Shown here in pieces: positions 17,950 through 27,512 of a stretch of 64,000 nucleotides of DNA. A program made the translations under genes and the position numbers. This DNA comes from DASXVU01 sp963732855 (GTDB lineage: Archaea; Thermoplasmatota; Thermoplasmata; Methanomassiliicoccales; UBA472), in contig CAVTBB010000003.1 in the NCBI GenBank assembly GCA_963732855.1, forward strand, positions 558,001-622,000. The letters run 5' to 3'. The notes under the pieces are model-generated. The model ran no database searches. It was not told the origin of the DNA and was given only the letters and a program-made list of their open reading frames with translations. Numbering within the stretch: position 1 is the first letter of the stretch; each line of letters opens with the position of its first letter.

Positions 17950-18391
17950 GTACCAACCGGCACAAACGTGGAGATACGATAATACTCTTTCGGCTCCAGG
18001 CCCTTCTGTCCCGGTTTATCCTTTTGCCTACGTCCTAGGATCACTGCCGTTAGGCAGAGAAGGCCAGCGGCAAACGAGATCGTCAACGAATGACCAGAAA
18101 CATATCATTTTCCAGGCTGCGGTCCCACCGGGCAATCCCTCAACTATTATTGTGGATGTCATTGCATTGCCCGAGGCATCCCTTACCTCCCGGACATAGG
18201 TTCGGTTGCCCATTCCACTCGATCGATCACCCAGGACCCCCGGTCCCGGCCGGACCGAGTACGAGCTCGCCCCATTCATCGAGAATCTCCGGATCCTCAA
18301 TGGCCACGGAAATCGTGGCTAGGGTAGCGAGGGACAGTAAAAGTACGCAGATCTAGAAGGCGATGGTGGGTGAAGCGGTCTGCCTCTTCAT
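17946..18391 (-). pseudogene. Broken membrane-anchored extracytoplasmic protein
   Basis: Three short frames on the minus strand read as parts of one protein. The N-terminus (from ATG 18391) is a signal or anchor, with a TAG at residue 13 and then VLLLSLATLATISVA. The middle (about 18255-18110) is polar, with RTYVREVRDASGNAMTST like an Ig-type or pilus-associated domain. The C-terminus (about 18080-17946) is one membrane segment (FAAGLLCLTAVILG) and a basic tail ending at a stop that overlaps the next gene's ATG. At least two frame changes and one stop are needed. I do not recognise the family. Its place between two glycosyltransferases suggests a role in cell-surface glycosylation. Confidence 0.45.
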
Positions 18392-18467
18392 TGCGGGACT
18401 TCGGACCTTACTTGAACCATGCGGGGACCATATGATCGTTCATGGAAACATCAACCGGTCAATGAAC

Positions 18468-19578
18468 CTATGGGAACGAACGGTAGAGCGCGCACAATCT
18501 CTCTTTCATCGCCATCCAGTTATAGTCTTTCTCCGCGGCCGCCCGGCCGCATCGTCCCATCCTTTTCCTTGCCTGAGGGTCCTTGAGCAGGGATATCGCT
18601 GATGACATGCCTCTGGCACTGTATTCTACCGCTACCCCGCAGTCAAGATGCTTGACCATGTCGCCGCTGTGCGTCTCCTCGGTGACGATCGCTGGCACAC
18701 CGTATGCCATCGCCTCGAACAGTTTGTTCGGAGTACCGATCACATTGTTGCCGTTGCGTGGATCCATCATGCAAACGACCGCATCGCACATGGAGACGTT
18801 CTCAAGCACCTGTTCCTGAGGGATATAGCCCAGGAATTGGATACCGGTCACACTCCGCGGCAGCCTTCTTGACCTCACCGGCAAGCCGTCCGTTGCCTGC
18901 TATCCTCAGTATGCAGTCAGCGTCACCCTTGGTTGCTTCCAGCATCTCATTGACGAACCTGCCGGGTTCTAGACTCCCACCGTAGAACAGGGAGATCCTG
19001 CTCTTCTGATGGTAGGCATCACGCGCCGCGTCCGGAGGCAGGTCAATGCAGTTCATGACCACGGTGACGCCGGTCGCTCCGGACGCCTTCAGGTGGTCCG
19101 CTATGGCATCGTTGGCGGCGATCACGACGTCGCAGTTGGCCAGTAATAGAGATTCGGTGCGTTCGATCAACTTGCAGACCGGACCAGGCAGGTCATCCTC
19201 CACCATCTTCGAGTACCATTCATGCGAGTCGTACACCAGCGGTACGCGTCTGAGTCTCGAAATTAGCGCCCCGAGCATCAGCGTGTCGTAGTCATGGCAA
19301 TGGACCGCATCGAACTGGAGATGCCGCGAACGGAGATATGCCTGGATGAAAAACAGAGGCAGGTGTATACCCAATGCCATGGCGCCATCGACCTTGCCGG
19401 TGCGCACCCTTTCGATCGTGGCCCCCCCATCATCTTGGCGGTCCTGAGCCCTGAGGGAGCGGTTCCAGCATAAGACGGTGACGCCGTGCCCTGCATCATG
19501 CAGGGTCATCGCCTCTTTCCTGACCCGGGGGTCTGGCCGGTATTCGTTGGACAGCAGCATCAGGATATTCATGCTCAT
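18468..19578 (-). CDS. GT4 glycosyltransferase, frameshifted
   Basis: One GT-B glycosyltransferase split over two frames. The N-terminal frame (19578 to about 18850) has ILMLLSNEYRPDPRVRKEA, HCHDYDT and YDSHEWY; the C-terminal frame (about 18860-18468) has GYIPQEQVLENVSMCD, the donor-binding GTPNKLFEAMAYGVPAIVTE, and a normal end. The crossing lies near 18845-18860, and the joined length (1111 nt) is one base too long. The restored protein is about 369 residues, normal for GT4. ATG at 19578 or 19572 is equally plausible. It is preceded by the oxidoreductase of the sugar pathway. Confidence 0.75.
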
Positions 19579-19591
19579 CTGACCAGCCGTT

Positions 19592-20534
19592 TCATACGGT
19601 CTTACCTTGGGCGAGTGATTCCTTCGCCCGCTCGATCATCTCCACCGTCTTGACACCGATGGCGCCGGAGTTCCGGGTCTCGGTCATCAGGATCGGAAAT
19701 GGATTTGATGAAATGGAGGAGTTCGGTCCTTATTGTGTTGTTCCGTTCCACGCCCAGGCGGTAGGTATATCCCGATTCGTAGATGGTGACCTCTTGTCCT
19801 ACGGCGTCGATCACCGCCGATCGGTTCTCCCCGACCAGTTCGATGGACCGGACCTTCTTAGGAGAAAGCCAGTTCAGGTTAGCATGGGCCATGGCCCCGT
19901 TCGGCATCTCGCAGCTGATGTATGTAGCCTCGGGATTGTCCTTCTGCCGGTAGGGTTTGGCGACGCAGGTGATCTTATCAGGCCAGGCATCGAGCATGTA
20001 GTTGACGATATCGAAATAATGCGGAGCCAGATCGACAATGACGTCGCGGTCGCTGAATACTGGTTCCAAGTTGGTCCAGGTCAAGTTCAGGAGGAAGACC
20101 CGGCCAAAGAAGTTCTCGCTTATCAGGCGTTTCACCTCTGCCAGTGCATTATTGAATCGATAGATGTGACCGACCGAGAGGGTAAGCCCCTTCTCTGCTG
20201 CCAGGTCAACCAGTATGTCCCCTTCCTTGCTTGCCAGGGTGATCGGTTTCTCTACCAGCACATGCTTCCCCGCCTCCAGTGCCTCCTTGCAGGCCAGGAA
20301 ATGCAACGAGTTAGGTAGGCAGATGTGTACTGCTTGAATGCTGTCGATCTTGATCACATCGTGATAGTCGTTGACCAGAACCGGGACCCCATAACGGTCC
20401 TTGCAATGCTGCAGGTTCTTATCCATAAGGTCGGACACCGCCTGAACCTTCACGTTCTGGATCGCGTTATATTCCTCAACGATCTTCTTCCCCCAATACC
20501 CGACCCCGAGCACCCCGACCTGGAATTGTCTCAT
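19592..20534 (-). CDS. Gfo/Idh/MocA oxidoreductase (WbpB/WlbA-like), C-terminus frameshifted
   Basis: NAD(P)-dependent sugar oxidoreductase. It starts with a Rossmann fold (QVGVLGVGYWGKKIVEEY); EKPIT with the catalytic Lys is near residue 95, and DLAPHYFDIVNYM near 170. The open frame ends in a run with unnatural composition (DRDPELRRHRCQ). Shifting frame near 19690 gives NSGAIGVKTVEMIERAKES and a stop at 19592, a proper family C-terminus, for about 313 residues. Together with the following DegT and acetyltransferase genes this is the 3-oxidation step of UDP-GlcNAc3NAcA synthesis by analogy with WbpB/WlbA. Confidence 0.82.
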
Positions 20535-21638
20535 TTACTTCGACCTCGAGTAGAACTCCTTGACCTTTTCAGACACCTGTTTCGCTTCATCGTGGTTCAT
20601 GTCCGGGAACATCGGCAGAGAGATCATCTCGTTGGCCAGCGCTTCCGAGACGGGGAACTCACCGCCCTTGAACCCGTAGAGTTGCCTGTAGATCGGTTGC
20701 ATGTGGATCGGGACAGGATAATGTACCCCGGCCTCGATGCCGCTCCTGTTCAAGTAATCGGCCAATTGATCGCGCTTAGTGCATCTGACCGCATACAGGT
20801 GGAATACCGGGGTGATGTCCTTGTCGCCCATGGGCGGCAATATGATCTCCTCGATCCCATCCAGGTGCTTATTGTACATCTTGGCCACCTCCCTTCTCTG
20901 CTCGTTCCATTCGTCCAGGTGCTTCAATTGGACCAGGCCGAATGCAGCATTGGCGGAGTTGAGGCGAGACGTGTAGCCCACTACATCATGCACGTACCTG
21001 GAGATACGACCGCAGTCGCGGTACTTGGCGATGGTCTTGGCGATGTCGCTGTCATTTGTAGTGATCATTCCACCATCCCCACCGACTGTCATGTTCTTCG
21101 TCGGGTAGAATGAGAAACAGCCAATGTCGCCGATCGAACCGGCCTTTTTGCCCTTATAGAGAGAACCGTGTGCCTGGCAGGCGTCTTCGACCACCTTTAG
21201 GCCTTTCTCCGAGGCAATATCCATGATCTCGTCCATGTGGCATGGGCGTCCGAACAGGTGGACCGGCAGAAGGGCCGCGGTCTTCTTAGTCAGCTTTGTC
21301 GGTATCATCGCCGGGTCCATGTTGTAGTCCTGGTCCGACGCATCCGAGAATGTAGGTCTGCCGCCCGCCTCAATGACCGAGTTGGCGGTGGCTATGAAAG
21401 AGAACGGTGTAGTCTGGACATCCCGATCTTCGACCTCCAAGGCTACAAAGGCAAGCTGGAGGGCATTGGTGCCTGAGGAACAAGAGACGGCGTGTTTGAC
21501 GCCGCAGTACTTTGCGAATGCCTCCTCGAACTTATGAACGCTCTCGCCGCCCACCAATCTCTCGTTTTGAAGGGCATTCATGACCGCTTCAAGCATTTCC
21601 TTGTCCACAACGGGTTTGGCGAATGGTACCTTGCTCAT
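20535..21638 (-). CDS. DegT/DnrJ/EryC1 sugar aminotransferase (WbpE/WlbC-like)
   Basis: PLP-dependent transaminase of a keto nucleotide sugar, 367 residues. The conserved region SSGTNALQLAFVAL is near residue 55, VVEDACQAHGS gives the cofactor Asp, and the Schiff-base Lys is in FYPTKNMTVGGDGG (about residue 187). GVHYPVPIHMQPIY is the substrate-binding C-terminal motif. The last base of the gene abuts the oxidoreductase, and an acetyltransferase gene lies 10 bp upstream. This order matches 3-amination in diacetamido uronic acid synthesis. Regio-specificity cannot be read from sequence. Confidence 0.88.
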   Translation of the reverse strand: MSKVPFAKPVVDKEMLEAVMNALQNERLVGGESVHKFEEAFAKYCGVKHAVSCSSGTNALQLAFVALEVEDRDVQTTPFSFIATANSVIEAGGRPTFSDASDQDYNMDPAMIPTKLTKKTAALLPVHLFGRPCHMDEIMDIASEKGLKVVEDACQAHGSLYKGKKAGSIGDIGCFSFYPTKNMTVGGDGGMITTNDSDIAKTIAKYRDCGRISRYVHDVVGYTSRLNSANAAFGLVQLKHLDEWNEQRREVAKMYNKHLDGIEEIILPPMGDKDITPVFHLYAVRCTKRDQLADYLNRSGIEAGVHYPVPIHMQPIYRQLYGFKGGEFPVSEALANEMISLPMFPDMNHDEAKQVSEKVKEFYSRSK

Positions 21639-21648
21639 CTCATCACCA

Positions 21649-22131
21649 TCATTTCATCTTCTTGATTATTCTGGCAGGGTTTCCGACTACAAGCGTATAG
21701 GGAGGGACGTCCTTGGTGACCACAGACCCGGCACCTACCAACGCCCCTTCTCCGATCGTAACTCCACAGACGACGACCGCCCCGGCCCCGATAGACGCGC
21801 CCTTCTTAACGAGGGTCGGCGTTACTTCCCAATCGCCCACCGCCCGGGGATGGAGGTCATTAGTGAATACCGCATGCGGTCCAATGAAGACTTCATCCTC
21901 TACAATTACGCCGCTCGGAATGAAAGCATATGCCTCGACCTTGCATCGATCGCCGATGACCACACCTCTTTGCACTTCGGCGAAGGCGGCGATCTTGCAA
22001 TCCTTTCCGATCTTGCAGCCATAGAGGTTAACGAAATCCCTGATAACGGTGCCTTCCCCAATATCGCAATCATGGATGGAATAGAAGTCAGCCAGTAGTT
22101 TGTACGCCTTAGGTCTCTCGTCCTGCTTCAT
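21649..22131 (-). CDS. Left-handed beta-helix sugar N-acetyltransferase (WbpD/WlbB-like)
   Basis: 160 residues made almost entirely of hexapeptide repeats (IGEGTV, IGKDCK, VIGDRC, IGPHAV, IGAGAV, IGEGAL), as in acetyl-CoA-dependent acyltransferases. A loop containing FTNDLHPRA has the His expected in the active site of WbpD-type enzymes, and the C-terminus VVGNPARIIKK is typical. It is the first gene of a minus-strand operon with the DegT transaminase and Gfo/Idh oxidoreductase, so it should acetylate the newly added 3-amino group of the uronic acid nucleotide. Confidence 0.87.
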   Translation of the reverse strand: MKQDERPKAYKLLADFYSIHDCDIGEGTVIRDFVNLYGCKIGKDCKIAAFAEVQRGVVIGDRCKVEAYAFIPSGVIVEDEVFIGPHAVFTNDLHPRAVGDWEVTPTLVKKGASIGAGAVVVCGVTIGEGALVGAGSVVTKDVPPYTLVVGNPARIIKKMK

Positions 22132-22154
22132 CCAACCATCGCGAACAGTCTATT

Positions 22155-22162
22155 GGATTAAT
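22155..22162 (-). promoter_or_regulatory. TATA box of the diacetamido sugar operon
   Basis: TTATTAAT on the minus strand is centred about 27 bp before the ATG at 22131, again predicting a leaderless or nearly leaderless message. Confidence 0.45.
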
Positions 22163-22362
22163 AACCTTTTGCTGATAGCCGATAACTGGCTAAGCCTTAT
22201 TTGAAAGGAGGGAAGAATCGGTCGGGATATGCCTTTCGATTCGACCACAATCTTGAATTCGGTTCCCGATTTTCGGTGCCATCATATCACAGCGTAATCT
22301 TTGCCGAATTCAACTAGGTTTTGCGATATTGCTGGCTAGAACCCGGAAAATATCAACAACCT

Positions 22363-22370
22363 ATTTATAT
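22363..22370 (+). promoter_or_regulatory. TATA box for smc-scpA-scpB
   Basis: ATTTATAT in the sequence CCTATTTATATCAAG predicts a start site near 22393 and a leader of about 95 nt. The leader contains GACACGTGTC at 22397-22406 and a Shine-Dalgarno sequence before ATG 22488. Confidence 0.5.
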
Positions 22371-22474
22371 CAAGTTACCCATACATTTAGGTGTCTGACA
22401 CGTGTCGGACTCGAGGGATGGGATGCAGCTGGAGCTAAGGCTCTATTTGGGATGTCGCTCCAAAAACCTCATTC

Positions 22475-22482
22475 AAGGAGGG
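22475..22482 (+). promoter_or_regulatory. Ribosome binding site fixing the smc start
   Basis: AAGGAGGG lies five bases before ATG 22488. This strong match to the 16S rRNA tail decides the start in favour of MFLKQIEVENF over the in-frame codon at 22329, which would add 53 unrelated residues. Confidence 0.7.
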
Positions 22483-22487
22483 TTTGG

Positions 22488-25400
22488 ATGTTTCTGAAAC
22501 AGATCGAAGTAGAGAACTTCAAGTCTTTCGGAAAGAAGATGACAATCCCGATGATGAACGGCTTCACAGCCGTCACTGGACCGAACGGTTCGGGCAAGTC
22601 TAACATCTCCGATGCCATTCTTTTCGTACTCGGCCCGAGGAGCTCTAAGGCACTTCGGGCAGAGAGGCTCACAGACCTCATCTTCAATGGCGGGAACTCG
22701 AAGCAGCCCGCCACCTTCACCAAAGTCTCACTGGTTTTCGACAACACCGACCGGATGATACCGGTCGATTCGGACCTCGTCAAACTCACCCGACTGGTCA
22801 AGCTCTCGGAGAGCGGTGACGGATACAATTCATACTTCTACGTGAACGACCGAAAATCCTCTCTGGCCGAGTTTGACTACCTTCTTTCCTCCGCCCGGAT
22901 CAGCGCAGAGGGCTACAACTTGGTCCAACAAGGGGACATCACCCGCATCGTAGCCATGTCAACGTTGGACCGCCGTAGGATACTGGACGATATTTCCGGC
23001 ATCAGCAAGTTCGATGAGGAGATCGTCAAGGCAGATGTCGAGAAGAAGGCAACGGATGAGAACATCGACCGGATAACGATCATATTGGCAGAGCTAGATA
23101 AGCAGCTCAAGCAACTGGAGGCCGAGAAGGCGGCCGCCATAAAGTTTATCGAGACCCGGCAACGGCTGACCCAGGCCAAATCCAACATGGCCTACAAGAA
23201 GAAGGACCTGACCGAGTCGGAGATAACCGCCGCCAAGAACCAGATCGAGGCTTATGGCAGGGATATCGAGATGCTCCGGCAGAGGAAGGTCGACCTGATC
23301 AAGTCCATCATCGACCAGGACGCGGCCATCGCGAAGCTCGAGATGGAGATCGTTGCCAAAGGCGGTCAAGAGTTCAAGGAGCTTAAGGAGAGGTCCGACG
23401 CCGCCAAGATAGAACTGGCCCGAGCGACCGATCTGATCTCCCGTTCGAACGATGAGATCGAAGACATCAAATTATCGTTGCTGGAGAAGGTCGAGGAGCG
23501 CAAGAACGTCACCAACCAGATCACCACGATTGGCACCAAGATCAAGGAGCTCGAAGGCCATATCGAGCAAAGGAAGACAAACCTGGCGTTTAAGAACGCC
23601 TCACTGGCCGAGGTGTCCAAGAAGATCACCGCGTCCGATTCCGAGGTCGGTGCCCTGCAGAAGCAAGTGTCCGAACTGGAAAACTCGGTGAAGGACAAGG
23701 AAGAGAAGGGTCACGCCCTGGTCCTAGAGAAAGAGCGCCTGGATGAAAAGGCGAAGAGGCTCTCTTCCGAAATGACCATACTGCTTGAGATAAAATCCAC
23801 CTTGGAGTTCGAGACCAAGGACCTGGATTGGAGGATTAAGGAACTGTCCAAAACGGACAAGAGCTCCTCCAGCGAGCTGAAGGCGCTCCAAGAGGCATAC
23901 TTCCAGAAGCGCAACCTCGAGTCCAAGCTCTCCAAGGAGTCAACCGAGCTTGAGCAGGCAATCAGGTCCATCACTCGAGAGTACAGTTTACTCAAGGCCG
24001 AGTTGGAAGCCGCTGATAGCGCTGCCAGAGGTTATAACCGGGCGGTCCGCGCCATTCTCGAGGCCAGGGATAAGCACGAAATCAAAGGCATCCACGGCAC
24101 GATCGCAGAACTCGCCACCGTCGACCCGAAGTACGAAGTGGCGCTGAACGTAGCGGCCGGCGCGAGGATGCAGTCGATCATCGTCGACAGCGACGAGGTC
24201 GCTGCGGCCGCCATACAATTCCTGAAGCGGAACAACCTGGGACGAGCGACATTCCTTCCTCTCACCAAGATGCTCGACGGCAACCCCCGAGGCAAGGCGT
24301 TGCTGGCCGAGAAGCAGGCGGCCGGGTTCGCCATCGATCTCGTTCGCTACGACGCGAAGTATCGGCCAGCCTTCTGGTACGTATTCGGCGATACAGTAGT
24401 CGTGGACAGCCTCGACCAGGCCCGGAAGCTGATGGGAGGGGTTCGCCTGGTGACCGGCTCGGGGGAGCTTATCGAGGCATCGGGCGCCATGGTCGGCGGT
24501 ACGATCGAGGTCAACCAGCTCAAGTTCGGGCAATCAGCCAAGGGCAAGCTCGAACTATTGGCCGAGCAGATGTCCAAATCCATGGACCGCTCCGCAAGTC
24601 TGGACGCCCAGATCAAGATCCTCAGGCCGGAGATCGCGGAACTGGAAGCAAAGATTCGGGAACTCAACGGCTCGGGTAGCAGCAACACCATCAAGATCGA
24701 GGGTCTGGAGAACAATCTCAAGGAAGCGCGCACCAAATTGACCAAGGTTAAGGATGACCTCGAGAAAATGGTAAAAGAGAGGGCCATCGCCGATTCCAAC
24801 CTGACCAAGCTGACGGCCGATATCGAGGTGATGCTGAGAGCCACCGGCGAGGAACGGATGAAGCGCGAGGCGGCCAGGAAGAGGCTAATGGAGATCGCTC
24901 CGAAGGAGCTTACCGACAAGCTGCGCGCCCTCCAGGCCGAACTGTTGACCATCAACACGGAGCTATCCAAGATGACCTCGGAGCGAGACACGGGCTCCAC
25001 TGAGGTTTCTCTCTACAAGAAACGCCTCGAAGAGCTGGATTCCTTCGATCGTGAAATGATGGAGAAGGACCGCACCATCAAGACCGCTGTGGAAGAGGCA
25101 AAGGTCAAGGAATCGAAGCTCAGGGTCGATCTGGCGGCCATGAAGAAGATCGAGGATTCGATGGGCAGCGAGATGAACTCGTTGCGGACCAAGAAGGAAC
25201 AGGCTTTCAAGGACAAGACCCGCCTGGAAGGCGAGCGGGACACGGTCCAGACCAAGGTCGAGACCTCGGGCGATTTCATCGTTCAATTGAAGACCAAGCA
25301 GGCCGCCGCGGAGGCGTCCCTGAAGGACCTGGAGGCGGAGATACACCAGTTCAACCTGCCAGTTAGGCGCCCGCTTCCGGCAATGGACGAGATCAAGTCC

Positions 25401-26099
25401 GAGATCACCAGGTGCGATACCATCATGTCCGCCATGGGAAATGTCAATCTCAAATCCATAGAGGATTACGAACAGAAGAACGCAAGGCACATCGAGCTGA
25501 AGGGCGAGGTGAAGCGCCTGGAGGACCAGCGCAACGAATTGATACGGCTGACGAACGATCTGAACGAGAAGAAGAAGGTCGGTCTGCTCAAGGTGTATGA
25601 GGGCGTTAACTTGAACTTCAAGGAGGTTTACGCCGAGCTCTCCCAAGGAGGTGCCGCGGAACTCATCCTGGAGAACCCAGAGAGACCGTTCGAGGGCGGG
25701 CTTATCATGAAAGCTAAGCCGCGGAACGGCAAGGTGCTCCGGTTGGAGGCTTTGTCTGGCGGTGAGAAGAGCCTCACGGCACTGGCATTCATATTTGCGC
25801 TTCAAACATGGCAGCCGTCGCCATTCTACCTCCTGGACGAAGTAGACATGTTCCTGGACGCGGTCAACGCCGACATGGTGGCGCAGCGCGTCAAGAAGAG
25901 CAGCAAGACGGCTCAGTTCGTCCAGATATCTCTCAGGAAGGTCACGCTCAACAAGGCCGACCACATCATCGGGGTAACAAAACCGGAGGGTGGCATCAGC
26001 AACGTTATCATGCGGCCGAACCTGGGGGACATACGGGAAGTGGCCGAAGAATTAAAGATTCCAGACGAGAAGGACAAGGTTCTAGGAGATGGGTCATAA
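22488..26099 (+). CDS. smc: Chromosome segregation SMC ATPase
   Basis: Structural maintenance of chromosomes protein, about 1203 residues. Walker A GPNGSGKSN is at residues 31-39. Long coiled coils run from about 160 to 480 and 670 to 1000, separated by a hinge domain (about 500-660, GIHGTIAELATVD to RNNLGRATFLPL). The C-terminal head has the ABC signature LSGGEKSLTALAF and Walker B FYLLDEVDMFLD. It forms the condensin ring that compacts and helps segregate DNA together with ScpA and ScpB. Its stop overlaps the scpA start (TAATG), giving a coupled operon. Confidence 0.96.
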   Translation: MFLKQIEVENFKSFGKKMTIPMMNGFTAVTGPNGSGKSNISDAILFVLGPRSSKALRAERLTDLIFNGGNSKQPATFTKVSLVFDNTDRMIPVDSDLVKLTRLVKLSESGDGYNSYFYVNDRKSSLAEFDYLLSSARISAEGYNLVQQGDITRIVAMSTLDRRRILDDISGISKFDEEIVKADVEKKATDENIDRITIILAELDKQLKQLEAEKAAAIKFIETRQRLTQAKSNMAYKKKDLTESEITAAKNQIEAYGRDIEMLRQRKVDLIKSIIDQDAAIAKLEMEIVAKGGQEFKELKERSDAAKIELARATDLISRSNDEIEDIKLSLLEKVEERKNVTNQITTIGTKIKELEGHIEQRKTNLAFKNASLAEVSKKITASDSEVGALQKQVSELENSVKDKEEKGHALVLEKERLDEKAKRLSSEMTILLEIKSTLEFETKDLDWRIKELSKTDKSSSSELKALQEAYFQKRNLESKLSKESTELEQAIRSITREYSLLKAELEAADSAARGYNRAVRAILEARDKHEIKGIHGTIAELATVDPKYEVALNVAAGARMQSIIVDSDEVAAAAIQFLKRNNLGRATFLPLTKMLDGNPRGKALLAEKQAAGFAIDLVRYDAKYRPAFWYVFGDTVVVDSLDQARKLMGGVRLVTGSGELIEASGAMVGGTIEVNQLKFGQSAKGKLELLAEQMSKSMDRSASLDAQIKILRPEIAELEAKIRELNGSGSSNTIKIEGLENNLKEARTKLTKVKDDLEKMVKERAIADSNLTKLTADIEVMLRATGEERMKREAARKRLMEIAPKELTDKLRALQAELLTINTELSKMTSERDTGSTEVSLYKKRLEELDSFDREMMEKDRTIKTAVEEAKVKESKLRVDLAAMKKIEDSMGSEMNSLRTKKEQAFKDKTRLEGERDTVQTKVETSGDFIVQLKTKQAAAEASLKDLEAEIHQFNLPVRRPLPAMDEIKSEITRCDTIMSAMGNVNLKSIEDYEQKNARHIELKGEVKRLEDQRNELIRLTNDLNEKKKVGLLKVYEGVNLNFKEVYAELSQGGAAELILENPERPFEGGLIMKAKPRNGKVLRLEALSGGEKSLTALAFIFALQTWQPSPFYLLDEVDMFLDAVNADMVAQRVKKSSKTAQFVQISLRKVTLNKADHIIGVTKPEGGISNVIMRPNLGDIREVAEELKIPDEKDKVLGDGS

Positions 26100-27013
26100 T
26101 GGAAGCTGGCACTAGCGGGATGGTTCTCAACCATTTATTGTTTCAAAAGGCGATCATCGACGAAGGGGACAGAAGCGAGAAGATCGACCGGTACCTAGGG
26201 CTTTTGGCCCAGGCGGAGGCGGGCAATGAGATGGTCCCATCGGACCCCATTGACCGGTCCGTCCAGCTGGTCTTCGAGCTGGTACTGTCCAACAACTTCG
26301 ATCCATGGGACATCAACCTGATGGAGTTCACCCGGATGTACACCAAAAAGATGCTTGCCGAGGAGGTCAACTTCATAGTCGCGGGCAAATTGATGTACAT
26401 GGCCTGGAGCATCCTCAAGATGCAATCCGAGGAGGTCCTTTCGATACACGAGCAGCCCATGCCCGGCGAGCTTACCTGCTCCGACTGGGACATGGACTCG
26501 CTGGACGGGTTTTTCGACGACCCGGTGCTGGCCAACATCAATACCGAAATACCGGGATGCGTTGACCTGACCGAGGCCGTACGCCACCAGAGCACCCGAC
26601 CAGTATCTCTCATCGAGCTTTTGGACGCGTTCGAGGAAGCCAAAAGGGACGCGGAGATCCAGGAGCACCGGAGGAAGGCCAGGGAATCGCTCAAGCTCAC
26701 CCATGAGAAGTTCGACGACAAGGCGCACAAAGAAGACTACGAAAGAGATGTCGCAGACACCTGGGATCGCATCGTGAAATGCGGCAACGGGCCCATCAAC
26801 ATCGAGGACCTCTTCAATGGCGACAAGGAGGACCGGATCATGGTCTTCGTGGCACTTCTCTTCCTGGCCAAGTACGGCAAGATAGCCCTGTGGCAGGATG
26901 AACTGCCCTATGGACAGATATTCCTCGAGATCAAGCTGCCGTGGGACATTGGAACGATCGTGGAGGAAAAGCCAGCCATAGTGCCGGCCCCTCAGACAAG
27001 AGCGGTGATCTGA
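26099..27013 (+). CDS. scpA: Segregation and condensation protein A (kleisin)
   Basis: Kleisin subunit that bridges the SMC heads, 304 residues. The ATG at 26099 shares a base with the smc stop; a long upstream extension of the frame inside smc is not real. Characteristic motifs are DPWDINLMEFTRMY (about 65-80), followed by KLMYMAWSILKMQSEE, the hallmark of ScpA. The C-terminal winged helix ends with IALWQDELPYGQIFLE. The central part is acidic and helical. scpB follows after one base, so the three condensin genes are a single operon. Confidence 0.93.
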   Translation: MEAGTSGMVLNHLLFQKAIIDEGDRSEKIDRYLGLLAQAEAGNEMVPSDPIDRSVQLVFELVLSNNFDPWDINLMEFTRMYTKKMLAEEVNFIVAGKLMYMAWSILKMQSEEVLSIHEQPMPGELTCSDWDMDSLDGFFDDPVLANINTEIPGCVDLTEAVRHQSTRPVSLIELLDAFEEAKRDAEIQEHRRKARESLKLTHEKFDDKAHKEDYERDVADTWDRIVKCGNGPINIEDLFNGDKEDRIMVFVALLFLAKYGKIALWQDELPYGQIFLEIKLPWDIGTIVEEKPAIVPAPQTRAVI

Positions 27014-27014
27014 A

Positions 27015-27512
27015 GTGGACCCTGACCGGGTCGTCGAGGCAGTACTGTTCTCCTCGTCCTCCCCAGTCAAGGTTGCAGAGATCGCCGACAAAGCCCAGAT
27101 CTCCCAGGACTCGGTCCGAAGGGCCTTGCGCCGGCTGCTCGCCGAGTACGAGGGAAAAGAGTGCGCCATGGAGGTCGTCAAGACCGGAATGAAGTACTCT
27201 ATGCAGCTTCGAAAGGACTATGTCCAGTTCTCGGCCAGTTATTCGATCCAAGAGCTGCCCTCGGGGGTAGTGAAGACCGCCGCCATAATCGCATACAACC
27301 AGCCCATTTTGCAGTCGGACCTGGCCAAGAAACGCGGGTCGAACGTCTATGATGAGATACGCACACTACGCCACCTAGGACTAGTCACGGGTAAGAAGAC
27401 TGGACAAACTTTTTTGCTGTCGACCACGAAGAAGTTCTCGGAATACTTCGGGATCAGCACCAAGAAGGAAGATATCAAGGAGTGGATGGAATCATGCGCA
27501 AAGAAACAATAA
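27015..27512 (+). CDS. scpB: Segregation and condensation protein B
   Basis: Winged-helix dimer subunit (KITE-type) of the SMC complex, 165 residues. The start is GTG one base after the scpA stop. Motifs typical of ScpB are VVEAVLFSSSSPV at the N-terminus, the helix-turn-helix SQDSVRRALRRLLAEY, and ELPSGVVKTAAIIAYNQPILQSDL, then GSNVYDEIRTLRHLGLV. The length is normal for archaeal ScpB. A small frame overlaps its 3' end. Confidence 0.93.
   Translation: MDPDRVVEAVLFSSSSPVKVAEIADKAQISQDSVRRALRRLLAEYEGKECAMEVVKTGMKYSMQLRKDYVQFSASYSIQELPSGVVKTAAIIAYNQPILQSDLAKKRGSNVYDEIRTLRHLGLVTGKKTGQTFLLSTTKKFSEYFGISTKKEDIKEWMESCAKKQ

Larger units (their letters stand above)
22132..22487. other. Divergent regulatory region between glycan operon and smc
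   Basis: About 355 bp without a convincing gene. It holds the minus-strand TATA box at 22155-22162, a plus-strand TATA box at 22363-22370 and a palindrome at 22397-22406. The upstream part of the long smc frame (22329-22487) runs through these elements and is not conserved-looking. Confidence 0.5.

Noticed and set aside
22329..22487. N-terminal extension of SMC by 53 residues
   Set aside because: Covers a TATA box and a palindrome; a strong Shine-Dalgarno supports ATG 22488.
24963..25964. 333-codon frame antisense to smc
   Set aside because: Leucine- and arginine-rich shadow of the SMC coiled coil and head; no domain pattern of its own.
26195..27181. 328-codon frame antisense to scpA and scpB
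   Set aside because: Shadow of two well-supported genes in one operon.
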